Assembly (NCBI GenBank): GCA_036258055.1
Contig: DATAEK010000414.1
Location: forward strand, 1-29,990
Source: DATAEK01 sp036258055
GTDB lineage: Bacteria; Acidobacteriota; Vicinamibacteria; Vicinamibacterales; 2-12-FULL-66-21
Length of the DNA stretch: 29,990 bases
Reading direction: 5' to 3'
Below are positions 1 to 6,955 of the stretch, piece after piece. Under the pieces are notes generated by a model that made no database searches, was not told the DNA's origin, and was given only the letters and a program-made list of their open reading frames with translations. The position numbers and the translations under genes are program-made. Numbering within the stretch: position 1 is the stretch's first letter; every line of letters starts with the position of its first letter.

Positions 1-1
1 C

Positions 2-601
2 GCCGCGCAGACCTCGATTGCTGCCGCCCAGGCACGGGCGGCTCAGGCCCGGGCGACGGTGACCCGCGCGCAAGCCGGCGTGCAGGCCGCCAAGACGGCG
101 CCGGAGCAGGTGCAGGTCACGAAGTCACGCGCCGACGCCGCTGACGCGCGCGTCAAGCAGGCGCAGGCCGCCCTCGCCCAGGCGCAGCTGAATCTGGAAC
201 GCACCGTCGTCAAGGCGCCGAGTACCGGCGTCGTCAGCCGTAAGAGCGTGGAACCGGGTCAGGTCGTGCAGCCCGGACAACCACTGCTCGCGCTGGTCAC
301 GCTCGGCGACGTGTGGGTCGTCGCCAACTTCAAAGAGACGCAGCTCAAGAACATGCGCGTTGGACAACGCGCGACGGTCGACGTGGACGCGCTCGGTGGA
401 CGTGAGTTCAGCGGCCACGTCGACAGCATCGCGGCGGCAACCGGCGCGAAGTTCAGCCTGCTGCCACCGGAGAACGCGACCGGCAACTACGTCAAGGTGG
501 TGCAGCGCGTGCCGGTGAAGATCGTGTTCGATGCCGGGCAGGATCCGGAGCACCTGCTCAGACCCGGGATGTCGGTCGCCCCGACGGTGTTCACGAAGTA
601 A
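2..601 (+). CDS. HlyD/EmrA-family membrane fusion protein, 5' partial
   Basis: This is the C-terminal ~199 residues of a periplasmic adaptor for a tripartite efflux pump. The frame is open to the left edge of the window, so the true start lies outside. The visible part begins with an Ala/Gln-rich coiled-coil hairpin (repeats of AQA and ARA). The second half of the lipoyl-like domain follows, with the family pattern LNLERTVVKAPSTGVVSRKS and VEPGQVVQPGQPLLALV. A beta-barrel segment containing WVVANFKETQLKNMRVGQ comes next, and the end near LLRPGMSVAPTV is typical of EmrA. The stop lies 10 bases before the ATG of the DHA2 pump gene, so the two are almost certainly one operon. In this family the adaptor links the inner-membrane pump to an outer-membrane TolC-like channel; no channel gene is visible here. 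Substrate cannot be told from sequence. Confidence 0.92.
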   Translation, partial: AAQTSIAAAQARAAQARATVTRAQAGVQAAKTAPEQVQVTKSRADAADARVKQAQAALAQAQLNLERTVVKAPSTGVVSRKSVEPGQVVQPGQPLLALVTLGDVWVVANFKETQLKNMRVGQRATVDVDALGGREFSGHVDSIAAATGAKFSLLPPENATGNYVKVVQRVPVKIVFDAGQDPEHLLRPGMSVAPTVFTK

Positions 602-611
602 CGTCCTGGTC

Positions 612-2171
612 ATGACGCCTCCAGCGCCAGGCGGCCGTGTCGTCAACCCGTGGATCGTGGCGATCGCGGTCATGTTCGCCACCTTCATGGAGGTGCTCGA
701 CACGACCGTCGTCAACGTCTCGCTGCCGCACATCGCCGGCAACCTGTCGGCGACGATCGACGAGTCGACGTGGGTGCTGACGTCGTACCTGGTGGCGAAC
801 GCAATCGTCCTGCCGCTCACCGGGTGGCTGGCGAGCTTCTTCGGCCGCAAGCGGCTGCTGATGGGCTCGGTCACCGGCTTTACCATCGCGTCGCTGCTCT
901 GCGGTCTCGCGCCGAACCTGCCGCTGCTGGTGATGTTCCGTCTGATCCAGGGCGCGACTGGCGGAGCGATGCAGCCGTTGTCGCAGGCCGTTCTGCTCGA
1001 AGCGTTCCCGCCGCACGAGCGCGGCAAGGCGATGGGCTTCTGGGGTCTTGGCATCGTCGTCGCGCCGATTCTCGGGCCGGTGCTCGGCGGGTGGCTCACC
1101 GATACCTACAGCTGGCGTTGGGTGTTCTACATCAACCTGCCGGTGGGTATTGCGTCGCTCGTGATGACGAAACTGTTCGTCTTCGATCCGTCGTACCTGC
1201 GGCGTGAGACCACGAGAATCGACTACTGGGGCATCGGGCTGCTCGCGCTCTGGATCGGCTGCCTTCAGCTCGCGCTGGATCTCGGTCAGGAACGTGACTG
1301 GTTCTCGTCCGCATTCATCACCGCACTCATCGTCACCTCCGTTGGCGGCGTGGTCGCGTTCCTGGTACGCGAATGGGTGGCGAAGGAACCGGTCGTGGAT
1401 CTGCGTGTCTTCAAAATGCGGAGTTACAGCACCGGCGTCTTCCTGATGACGTCACTCGGCTTCGTCTTGTATGGAAGCATCGTGCTGCTGCCGATCATGC
1501 TGCAGACGCTGCTCGGCTACCCCTCGCTGCAGGCCGGCATCGCCATGGCTCCGCGCGGCATGGGATCGCTCATCGGCATGCCCGCGGTCGGGATGCTGGT
1601 CGGTCGCATCGATCCGCGGAAGCTGGTGGCGACAGGTCTGATCGTCGGAGCGCTGACGCTCTTCTGGCTCGGGCAGCTCAATCTGAACGCGGGCTACTGG
1701 GACTTCTTCTGGCCGCAGTTCTTCCAGGGACTCGGCTTGTCGGCGCTGTTCGTGCCGCTCACGACAATCAGCATGGATCCGATTCCACGCGAGCGCATGG
1801 GCAATGCGACAAGCCTGTTCAATCTGATGCGCAACCTGGGCGGAAGCGTCGGCATCGCGGTCACCGGCACGCTGCTCGCGCGCCATCAGCAGGCGTACAT
1901 CAACGTGCTCGGCGCGCACGTGGATCCCTACTCGCAGGCGGCGCGGAACGCCCTGGAAGCGGCGCGTCAGGGAGCGCTCGCGAGTGGCGCCGACCCCGCG
2001 ACGGCCATGCAGCGCGCCTATGCCGCCGTCTTCGGCATGGTGCAGCAGCAGGCGTCAATGAGGTCGTTCGTTCAGCTCTTTCGGATGCTCGGACTGATCT
2101 TCCTGCTGCTGCTGCCGCTCGTCATGCTGATGCAGCGCCCGCGCGGCAAGCCGGCGATGGGGGCGCATTAG
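612..2171 (+). CDS. DHA2-family MFS multidrug efflux pump (EmrB/QacA type)
   Basis: A 519-residue inner-membrane drug/proton antiporter. The family signature MEVLDTTVVNVSLPHIAGNL sits in the first membrane segment. The loop 2-3 motif appears as GWLASFFGRKRLLM, and the antiporter motif C region as GFWGLGIVVAPILGPVLGGW. Hydrophobic stretches continue through the protein in the pattern expected of 14 transmembrane segments. The open frame extends upstream to 531, but that part overlaps the end of the adaptor gene in another frame. I therefore chose the ATG at 612, ten bases after the adaptor stop. The C-terminal tail (QRPRGKPAMGAH) is short and basic. Pairing with an EmrA-type adaptor makes a tripartite EmrAB-like exporter the best reading. 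Toxic hydrophobic compounds are the usual substrates of the family; the actual one is unknown. Confidence 0.93.
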   Translation: MTPPAPGGRVVNPWIVAIAVMFATFMEVLDTTVVNVSLPHIAGNLSATIDESTWVLTSYLVANAIVLPLTGWLASFFGRKRLLMGSVTGFTIASLLCGLAPNLPLLVMFRLIQGATGGAMQPLSQAVLLEAFPPHERGKAMGFWGLGIVVAPILGPVLGGWLTDTYSWRWVFYINLPVGIASLVMTKLFVFDPSYLRRETTRIDYWGIGLLALWIGCLQLALDLGQERDWFSSAFITALIVTSVGGVVAFLVREWVAKEPVVDLRVFKMRSYSTGVFLMTSLGFVLYGSIVLLPIMLQTLLGYPSLQAGIAMAPRGMGSLIGMPAVGMLVGRIDPRKLVATGLIVGALTLFWLGQLNLNAGYWDFFWPQFFQGLGLSALFVPLTTISMDPIPRERMGNATSLFNLMRNLGGSVGIAVTGTLLARHQQAYINVLGAHVDPYSQAARNALEAARQGALASGADPATAMQRAYAAVFGMVQQQASMRSFVQLFRMLGLIFLLLLPLVMLMQRPRGKPAMGAH

Positions 2172-2293
2172 GGCAGGTGGGGCGGGTGGGAGTTAGCAAT
2201 CATCTTCGCGAAAACGATTCCACCACCCTACCTGCCCTACCTGCCCCACCTGCCCTACCCGCCCCCCCTGCCCTACCCGCCCCACCTGCCCTA
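2169..2293. terminator. Inverted repeat joining the 3' ends of two convergent genes; candidate bidirectional terminator or G-quadruplex element
   Basis: The 22 bases from the TAG stop of the MFS gene (2169-2190) are matched with one mismatch by the reverse complement of 2272-2293. The right arm ends at the TAG of the converging minus-strand frame. Each transcript would therefore enter nearly the same G-rich sequence at its stop codon. The left arm contains GGG, GGGG, GGG and GGG runs separated by short loops, which fits the canonical G-quadruplex pattern. The intervening 80 bases are unremarkable until the C-rich array begins. No U-tract follows, so a classical intrinsic terminator is not shown. 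The termination role is inferred from the convergent position. Confidence 0.45.
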
Positions 2294-2297
2294 CCCC
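2226..2297. repeat. Nonamer tandem repeat, eight units of CCCTACCTG type
   Basis: Eight consecutive 9-base units can be read: CCCTACCTG twice, then CCCCACCTG, CCCTACCCG, CCCCCCCTG, CCCTACCCG, CCCCACCTG and CCCTACCCC. Variation is confined to a few positions per unit. The minus strand is a series of G-runs with short spacers. The array begins in the intergenic gap and runs a few bases into the 3' end of the minus-strand DUF2959 frame. Confidence 0.85.
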
Positions 2298-2976
2298 GCT
2301 TTGCCGTCCTCCGCATTCATTTCCTTAATGAAATCGTCCGCCTCCTTGATCGATCGCTCTAACTCTGCGACGAGAGAGTCCACGTTGCCGCGGACGCTCA
2401 CGAGCTCTTTGTTGAGCGATCCGATCGCGCGCGCGTTCAGGTTGTGCTTGAGGAAGAGCACGCGATCGCGCATCGGCTTCAGCACTGGCGTAATCCGATC
2501 CTCTGCCCGCTCCATCGCGGCGATGAGCGTCTCCGCGCGGCGCTTGGTTTCGCGCAGGTCACGCTCGCTTTCCGCCCGCAGCGTCCGGTCGGAATACTTG
2601 CCGAGCTCGTTCTGCCACTCCTTGAAGAGATCGTTCGACACCTGCCGCACGGCGTGGATTCGGTCGTGCACCTGTTTCGCCCGGTCCTCGCTGCGTTCGA
2701 GCTCGCGGTTGAGCGTCTCGTACTTCTCTTCGAGCCTGCCTCCCTCGACGTCGACGAGATCCTTGAACTTCTCGAGCGCGGTCTTGAACTCTTCCTTCGC
2801 CTCCTCCTGCGACTTGCGCGCATCGCGCACCCCGCTTCACCAGAATGTCCCGCTTCTCGACGCCGAACTTCTTCATCGTCTTGTAGTACATCCGGTCGCA
2901 CCCGGGAATCGTCGCGACGGCGACAACGATGAGGCAAGGTGAGGATTACGGGAGAGCGGCGGGATCGACGGAGCAT
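2291..2976 (-). pseudogene. DUF2959-family lipoprotein gene broken by two single-base shifts
   Basis: The body of the protein (2291-2830) is a highly charged helical coiled coil starting RDARKSQEEAKEEFKTALEK, which I recognise as DUF2959. The family's conserved N-terminal block, MYYKTMKKFGVEKRDILVKR, is present but in a different frame (from 2891 downward). It is preceded in that frame by a hydrophobic run and a lipobox-like cysteine (LIVVAVATIPGC). No start codon exists in that frame above the stop at 2946-2948. A third frame, from the ATG at 2974-2976, supplies a plausible signal-peptide start (MLRRSRRSPVILTL). Joining the three requires removing one base near 2933-2934 and one from the CCCC run at 2830-2833. 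The repaired product would be about 227 residues. The gene is either decayed or affected by two base-call errors. The function of DUF2959 is unknown; envelope location is inferred from the lipobox. Confidence 0.75.
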
Positions 2977-2978
2977 AT

Positions 2979-3024
2979 GGCGCCTCGAATGTTCAGCCGC
3001 GATGTTATCGCAGCTCGAGGCGCC
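2979..3024. other. Perfect 10-bp inverted repeat overlapping the start region of the DUF2959 gene
   Basis: GGCGCCTCGA at 2979-2988 is exactly reverse-complementary to TCGAGGCGCC at 3015-3024, with a 26-base loop. It lies in the 84-base gap after the mug stop. It ends two bases before the ATG (minus strand, 2976) proposed for the lipoprotein gene. The GAGG that could serve as its Shine-Dalgarno sequence is inside the arm. It could be a terminator for mug, a translation-control hairpin or an operator; the sequence does not decide. Confidence 0.5.
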
Positions 3025-3060
3025 GACAACGGCAGCGACGAGGCCGTTCAATAGCGCAGC

Positions 3061-3651
3061 TCAGCCGCGCTTTTGTTCGAGTTGGGCCAGCGTTCGGCGG
3101 AGTTTGCGAAAAGCTGCCAGCATCTCGGCGTAGCTGAAGTTGGCGTTGCGTCCGCTCGGGTTCGGCAGCACGAACACGCGCGCACCATGGATGGTTTCGG
3201 GTTGCAGGCCGAGCGAGACGGCGGTGCTCTTGGGTCGTGTGCCGCCGTCGAGCACCGGACGAATCGCGCGATAGAGTGTGACGCCGACGAGCGCCACGAC
3301 TTCCGGCTGGTTCCGCTGAATCTTACGCTCCAGGACTCTCCAGCCTTCGACGTACTCGGCTGGCCGCAAGTCGTCGATGCCGGGACTTGGACGGGCGATC
3401 AGGTTGGTGATGCCGAGCCCCCACTCGGTCAGGCGATCGTCGCTGCGATAATCGATCGGTTCCGGGACGAGCCGGGCCTCCCACAGCAACTTCCAGAACC
3501 GGTTGGAGAAGCCGGCGAAGTGATGCCCGGTCTGCGCGGAGCGGACGCCCGGGTTGATGCCGACAAACAGCACGCGCCCGCGCGGCGCGATCCGATCCTT
3601 GAGGCGAAGCGAAGTCCAGTCGGGTATTCTACTCGCGCGTGGTTTCTGCAT
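3061..3651 (-). CDS. mug: G/U mismatch-specific uracil/thymine DNA glycosylase (Mug family)
   Basis: A 196-residue base-excision repair enzyme of the uracil-DNA glycosylase superfamily. It carries the Mug active-site block VLFVGINPGVRSAQTGHHFA followed by NRFWKLLWEA. The second signature, LPNPSGRNANFSYAEML, is the minor-groove intercalation region. The Asn in the INPG motif is the catalytic residue in this family. Family members remove U or T opposite G, and ethenocytosine. The frame remains open upstream to a TTG at 3693, but I prefer the ATG at 3651, which has a GGAG about 11 bases upstream and a length closer to the 168-residue E. coli protein. It is transcribed away from the EVE-domain gene, with 94 bases between the two starts. 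The next gene downstream is the broken DUF2959 gene. Confidence 0.93.
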   Translation of the reverse strand: MQKPRASRIPDWTSLRLKDRIAPRGRVLFVGINPGVRSAQTGHHFAGFSNRFWKLLWEARLVPEPIDYRSDDRLTEWGLGITNLIARPSPGIDDLRPAEYVEGWRVLERKIQRNQPEVVALVGVTLYRAIRPVLDGGTRPKSTAVSLGLQPETIHGARVFVLPNPSGRNANFSYAEMLAAFRKLRRTLAQLEQKRG

Positions 3652-3745
3652 CGTTCGCGTCGCTCCGCTGTCGCGCCGCCCCGTCCTTGCCAATCGTCAG
3701 CGGGTACTGCCTTGTGAATCCGACCAGACTGTTATCAGGACGCAT

Positions 3746-4147
3746 ATGAACTGGCTCTTCAAAGAAGAACCCACCCACTACAGTTACGACGATCTCGTCC
3801 GCGACGGCAAGACGTCGTGGACCGGCGTGAAGAACCCGCTCGCGCAGAAGCATCTGCGATCGGTGCAGAAGAACGATCGCATCTTCTACTACCACACCGG
3901 CGACGTGAAGGCGGTCGTGGGGATCGCCAGGGCCGCCGGCGCCGCCTACCCCGATCCCGCGGACAAGACCGGAAAGCTCTACGCCGTCGATGTCGTGCCG
4001 GTCAAGAAGCTTCAGAACCCGGCGACGCTGGCCGCCATCAAAGCGGACAAGACGTTCGCGTCGTTTCCGCTCGTCCGGATGCCGCGTCTCTCGGTGATGC
4101 CGGTACCTGATGATTTCTGGGATCGCATCGAGAAGATCGGTGGATGA
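3746..4147 (+). CDS. EVE-domain protein
   Basis: A single-domain protein of 133 residues beginning MNWLFKEEPTHYSYDDLVRD. It contains the EVE hallmarks WTGVKNPLAQKHLRSVQKND, DRIFYYHTG and VVGIARAAG, and ends with PLVRMPRLSVMPVP. EVE domains share the PUA-like fold, and some bind modified bases in nucleic acids; they resemble the eukaryotic protein THYN1. The start is fixed by an AGGA five bases before the ATG at 3746. The open frame upstream overlaps mug in another register and is not conserved-looking. A TATTCT box at 3625-3630 could be a -10 element for this gene, but no convincing -35 is seen. The gene ends just before a heptamer repeat array that separates it from convergent glgB. No catalytic function is expected; a reader or sensor role is inferred from the family. 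Confidence 0.88.
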   Translation: MNWLFKEEPTHYSYDDLVRDGKTSWTGVKNPLAQKHLRSVQKNDRIFYYHTGDVKAVVGIARAAGAAYPDPADKTGKLYAVDVVPVKKLQNPATLAAIKADKTFASFPLVRMPRLSVMPVPDDFWDRIEKIGG

Positions 4148-4150
4148 AAA

Positions 4151-4192
4151 ATGGCCCATGGGCCATGGGAAATGGGCCATGGACAATGAGAG
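4151..4192. repeat. Heptamer tandem repeat, ATGGGNN family, six units
   Basis: Six in-phase 7-base units fill the 49-base gap between two convergent stop codons: ATGGCCC, ATGGGCC, ATGGGAA, ATGGGCC, ATGGACA, ATGAGAG. ATGGCCCAT (4151-4159) is the reverse complement of ATGGGCCAT (4172-4180), so a 9-bp hairpin with a 12-base loop can form on either strand. Two further arrays of the same family occur at 22958 and 25312. Confidence 0.85.
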
Positions 4193-4196
4193 GCAG

Positions 4197-6383
4197 CTAA
4201 CTGGCCTTCGCCAACTTCAACAGCAAACACGCGAGCGGCGGGATCGTCAGCTTGAGCGATTGCGCGTGACCGTGCGCCGCGATCGGTTCTGTCACCACGC
4301 TGCCGCTATTGCCGACGTTACTGCCGCCGTAGATGTCCGCGTCGCTGTTGAGCAACTCCGCGAACGTCCCTGCATCGGGCACTCCTACTCGATAGCCCTC
4401 TCGCGGCACCGGCGTGAAGTTCAGGACCGCGACCACGTAGTCGCCGCTCTTCGACCGCCGCGTGAGCGAGACGACGCTGTTCTCGCTGTCGTTGCAATCA
4501 ATCCACTGAAAGCCGGCGGGATCGAAATCGATCTCGTGCAGGGCGCGTTCGTTGGTGTAGGTGTGATTCAGATCCCGCACGAAACGCTGGAGTCCGTGAT
4601 GCAGCGGATTGTCGAGCAGATGCCAGTCGAGGCCGTGATCGTGGTTCCATTCCCGGCGCTGGCCGAACTCCAGCCCCATGAACATCAGCTTCTTGCCGGG
4701 ATGAGCGTACATGAACGCGTAAAGGGCGCGAAGGGTGGCGGCTTTCTGCCAGTCGTCGCCGGGGATCTTGCCGAACATCGATCCCTTGAGGTGCACGACC
4801 TCATCGTGTGAGAACGGCAGGATGAAGTTCTCGCTGTAGGCGTAGAGCAGCGAGAACGTCAGATGCTGATGCACCCACCGGCGGTGGACCGGGTCTTTAC
4901 TCACATACTCGAGGATGTCGTGCATCCACCCCATGTTCCACTTGTAGGTGAAGCCGAGACCGCCAACGTAGGCCGGCCGGCTCACAGACGGCCAGGACGT
5001 GGACTCCTCGGCGATGGTGATCGATCCCACCGCCTGATCGTGCGTCAGCGTGTTCAACTGCCGCAAGAAATCGATCGCTTCGAGGTTCTCACGGCCGCCG
5101 AAGCGGTTGGGGACCCACTGGCCGTGCGTCCGTGAGTAGTCGAGATAGAGCATCGAGGCCACCGCGTCGACGCGGAGACCGTCGAGGTGATACTCGCGAA
5201 GCCAGAAGAGCGCGTTGGCCAGCAGGTAGTTCCTGACCTCGTTGCGGCCGTAGTTGAAGATGAGCGTGCCCCAGTCGCGGTGTTCTCCCTGGCGGGGATC
5301 CGCGTGCTCGTACAGCGCCGTGCCGTCGAACCGTGCGAGGCCGTGGGCGTCCTTCGGGAAGTGTCCCGGCACCCAGTCGAGGATCACGCCGATGCCATTC
5401 TGGTGGCACGCATCGACGAACGCCTTGAAACCTTCTGGCGGTCCGAAGCGGCTCGTGGGCGCGAAGAGGCCGATGACCTGATAGCCCCACGATCCGGAGA
5501 ACGGATGCTCCATCACGGGCAAAAGCTCGACGTGGGAGTAGCCCATGTCTTTCACGTACGGGATCAACCGGTCGGCGAGTTCCGCGTAGGTGAGGAAGCG
5601 ATTGTCCTCGGCACGCTGCCACGAGCCGAGATGGACCTCGTACACCGCCATGGGTTTGTCGAGCCACGCACCCAGATCCGCGCGGTCCTGCATCCAGTCG
5701 CGATCCTGCCAGTCGTGATCGGGCTGGCAGACGATCGATGCCGAGAGCGGAGGCGCCTCGAACGCAAAGCCGAACGGGTCCGACTTCAAGAGCACGTCGC
5801 CCGCGCGCGTCCGGATCTCGAACTTGTAGCGATGTCCCCTGCCGGCCGACGGTATGAAGATTTCCCAGACGCCGCTGGGTACCAGCGCGCGCATGGGATG
5901 GACGCGGCCGTCCCACTGGTTGAAGTCACCGACCACGCTGACCCGCACCGCGGTGGGGGCCCACACCGCGAAGTGCACGCCGTCGACGTCGTCCAGCCGC
6001 ATGACGTGCGCGCCGAGCCGGTCGTAGAGGTGCGTGTGCTTCCCCTCGCCGAACAGATACAGGTCGTACTCGCTGATGAAGCGGCTGAAGCGATACGGAT
6101 CCTCGAGGTCGACCACGTGGCCGCCCGGAAAGGTAACCCGCAGTGTGTAACGCGTGATCCGATTGACAGTGGTGAGCTCCGCTTCGAAGACGCCAGCCCG
6201 CGACCGCATCGACATCTCGACCGGCTCCGCGCCGTCACGGATGACGGCCATGCGCTCCGCTCCCGGACGGTAGGCTCGGATGACGAGGTGACCGTTTTCG
6301 ATGTGGGGTCCGAGCAAGGCGAAGGGATCGCCGTGGCGTCCGGCAACGAGCGCATCGAACCCGCGATCGATGGTCGAGGTCAT
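4197..6383 (-). CDS. glgB: 1,4-alpha-glucan branching enzyme (glycogen branching, GH13)
   Basis: A 728-residue cytoplasmic enzyme that cuts alpha-1,4 chains and rejoins them by alpha-1,6 bonds during glycogen synthesis. It is full length, the same size as E. coli GlgB. An N-terminal branching-enzyme domain (residues ~15-105) precedes a CBM48 module (~125-215, with VHFAVWAPTAVRVSVVGDFN). The (beta/alpha)8 catalytic domain runs from ~250 to 620. The catalytic Asp406 lies in DGLRVDAVASMLYLDYSR and the acid/base Glu459 in ITIAEESTSWP. Asp527 lies in PFSHDEVVHLKGS; all three sit one residue after the E. coli positions. A C-terminal beta domain ends at LLLKLAKAS. The start overlaps the upstream stop by four bases (ATGA), indicating translational coupling to the glutaredoxin-DUF2892 gene. 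No other glycogen gene is in the window. Confidence 0.97.
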   Translation of the reverse strand: MTSTIDRGFDALVAGRHGDPFALLGPHIENGHLVIRAYRPGAERMAVIRDGAEPVEMSMRSRAGVFEAELTTVNRITRYTLRVTFPGGHVVDLEDPYRFSRFISEYDLYLFGEGKHTHLYDRLGAHVMRLDDVDGVHFAVWAPTAVRVSVVGDFNQWDGRVHPMRALVPSGVWEIFIPSAGRGHRYKFEIRTRAGDVLLKSDPFGFAFEAPPLSASIVCQPDHDWQDRDWMQDRADLGAWLDKPMAVYEVHLGSWQRAEDNRFLTYAELADRLIPYVKDMGYSHVELLPVMEHPFSGSWGYQVIGLFAPTSRFGPPEGFKAFVDACHQNGIGVILDWVPGHFPKDAHGLARFDGTALYEHADPRQGEHRDWGTLIFNYGRNEVRNYLLANALFWLREYHLDGLRVDAVASMLYLDYSRTHGQWVPNRFGGRENLEAIDFLRQLNTLTHDQAVGSITIAEESTSWPSVSRPAYVGGLGFTYKWNMGWMHDILEYVSKDPVHRRWVHQHLTFSLLYAYSENFILPFSHDEVVHLKGSMFGKIPGDDWQKAATLRALYAFMYAHPGKKLMFMGLEFGQRREWNHDHGLDWHLLDNPLHHGLQRFVRDLNHTYTNERALHEIDFDPAGFQWIDCNDSENSVVSLTRRSKSGDYVVAVLNFTPVPREGYRVGVPDAGTFAELLNSDADIYGGSNVGNSGSVVTEPIAAHGHAQSLKLTIPPLACLLLKLAKAS

Positions 6384-6934
6384 TGAGCCGCTTCCGGCGC
6401 CGTTCCGGATCGTGCCTGACCGTGCGTCAGCCAGCGCTGGCGTGTGGCTTCATCAGGTCTGTCGCCAGGACCGCCGAGAGACGTGACGCCCGCGGAATGG
6501 TAGAGAGGACACCATCCGGTGACGCCGGTGAGCGCGATGCCGGCGCCGAGGGCGCGCAGGGGCCAGCGCACGGAACGCGGCGAGCCGGATCCCAGCGCGA
6601 GAATCGCCAGACCGCCGATCGTCCGGCCCAGGCGCTCCACGTCGCCGACATTCTGCACGTCGAGCCGCTCGCGGGCCTGATCGTACGTGAGCATGTCGAT
6701 CTCGACGAGCGCGCCGGTGAGGGTGTCGTTATCGGGCTCGACCAGGGCCGCTCCTCCGAGGCCGAGATCGATCGTGGGTGTGCGCCGCAACCCGCCGTTC
6801 AGCGAGGTCGCGCGCTCGAGCGCGTCGAGGTCCTCGTCGACGTTCTCGTACAAGTGGGCGACGCCCAATCGGCGTAGATGCCGGCGCAATCGCCGCGTGT
6901 CCTCGCACCAGTCAGCGCCGTAAACAGTGATCAT
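6380..6934 (-). CDS. Glutaredoxin-like domain fused to DUF2892 membrane domain
   Basis: A 184-residue fusion. Residues 1-~80 look like a small glutaredoxin: MITVYGADWCEDTRRLRRHL carries one active-site cysteine (Cys10) where classical glutaredoxins have CxxC. The cis-proline segment is RTPTIDLG, followed by ALVEP. After a short linker, residues ~95-150 match DUF2892, with NVGDVERLGRTIGGLAIL, a second hydrophobic stretch (LRALGAGIALTGVTGW) and the family's CPLY. The C-terminus is polar. The likely arrangement is a cytoplasmic monothiol redox domain anchored by two membrane helices. DUF2892 also occurs joined to rhodanese domains (YgaP), so a sulfur or redox role is plausible but inferred. The stop overlaps the glgB start. 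The unknown membrane protein gene lies 21 bases upstream, so these three genes probably form one operon. Confidence 0.82.
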   Translation of the reverse strand: MITVYGADWCEDTRRLRRHLRRLGVAHLYENVDEDLDALERATSLNGGLRRTPTIDLGLGGAALVEPDNDTLTGALVEIDMLTYDQARERLDVQNVGDVERLGRTIGGLAILALGSGSPRSVRWPLRALGAGIALTGVTGWCPLYHSAGVTSLGGPGDRPDEATRQRWLTHGQARSGTAPEAAQ

Positions 6935-6955
6935 GAGTCAGCCGGCTGGAGACTC

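Noticed and set aside
125..1099. 324-codon antisense frame opposite the efflux genes
   Set aside because: It overlaps the adaptor and pump genes, is low in hydrophobic order and has no motif.
4151..4192. CRISPR-like array
   Set aside because: Units are 7 bases long without spacers; it is a plain tandem repeat.
5187..6386. 399-codon plus-strand frame opposite glgB
   Set aside because: It is a shadow of a gene with all catalytic residues of a branching enzyme.
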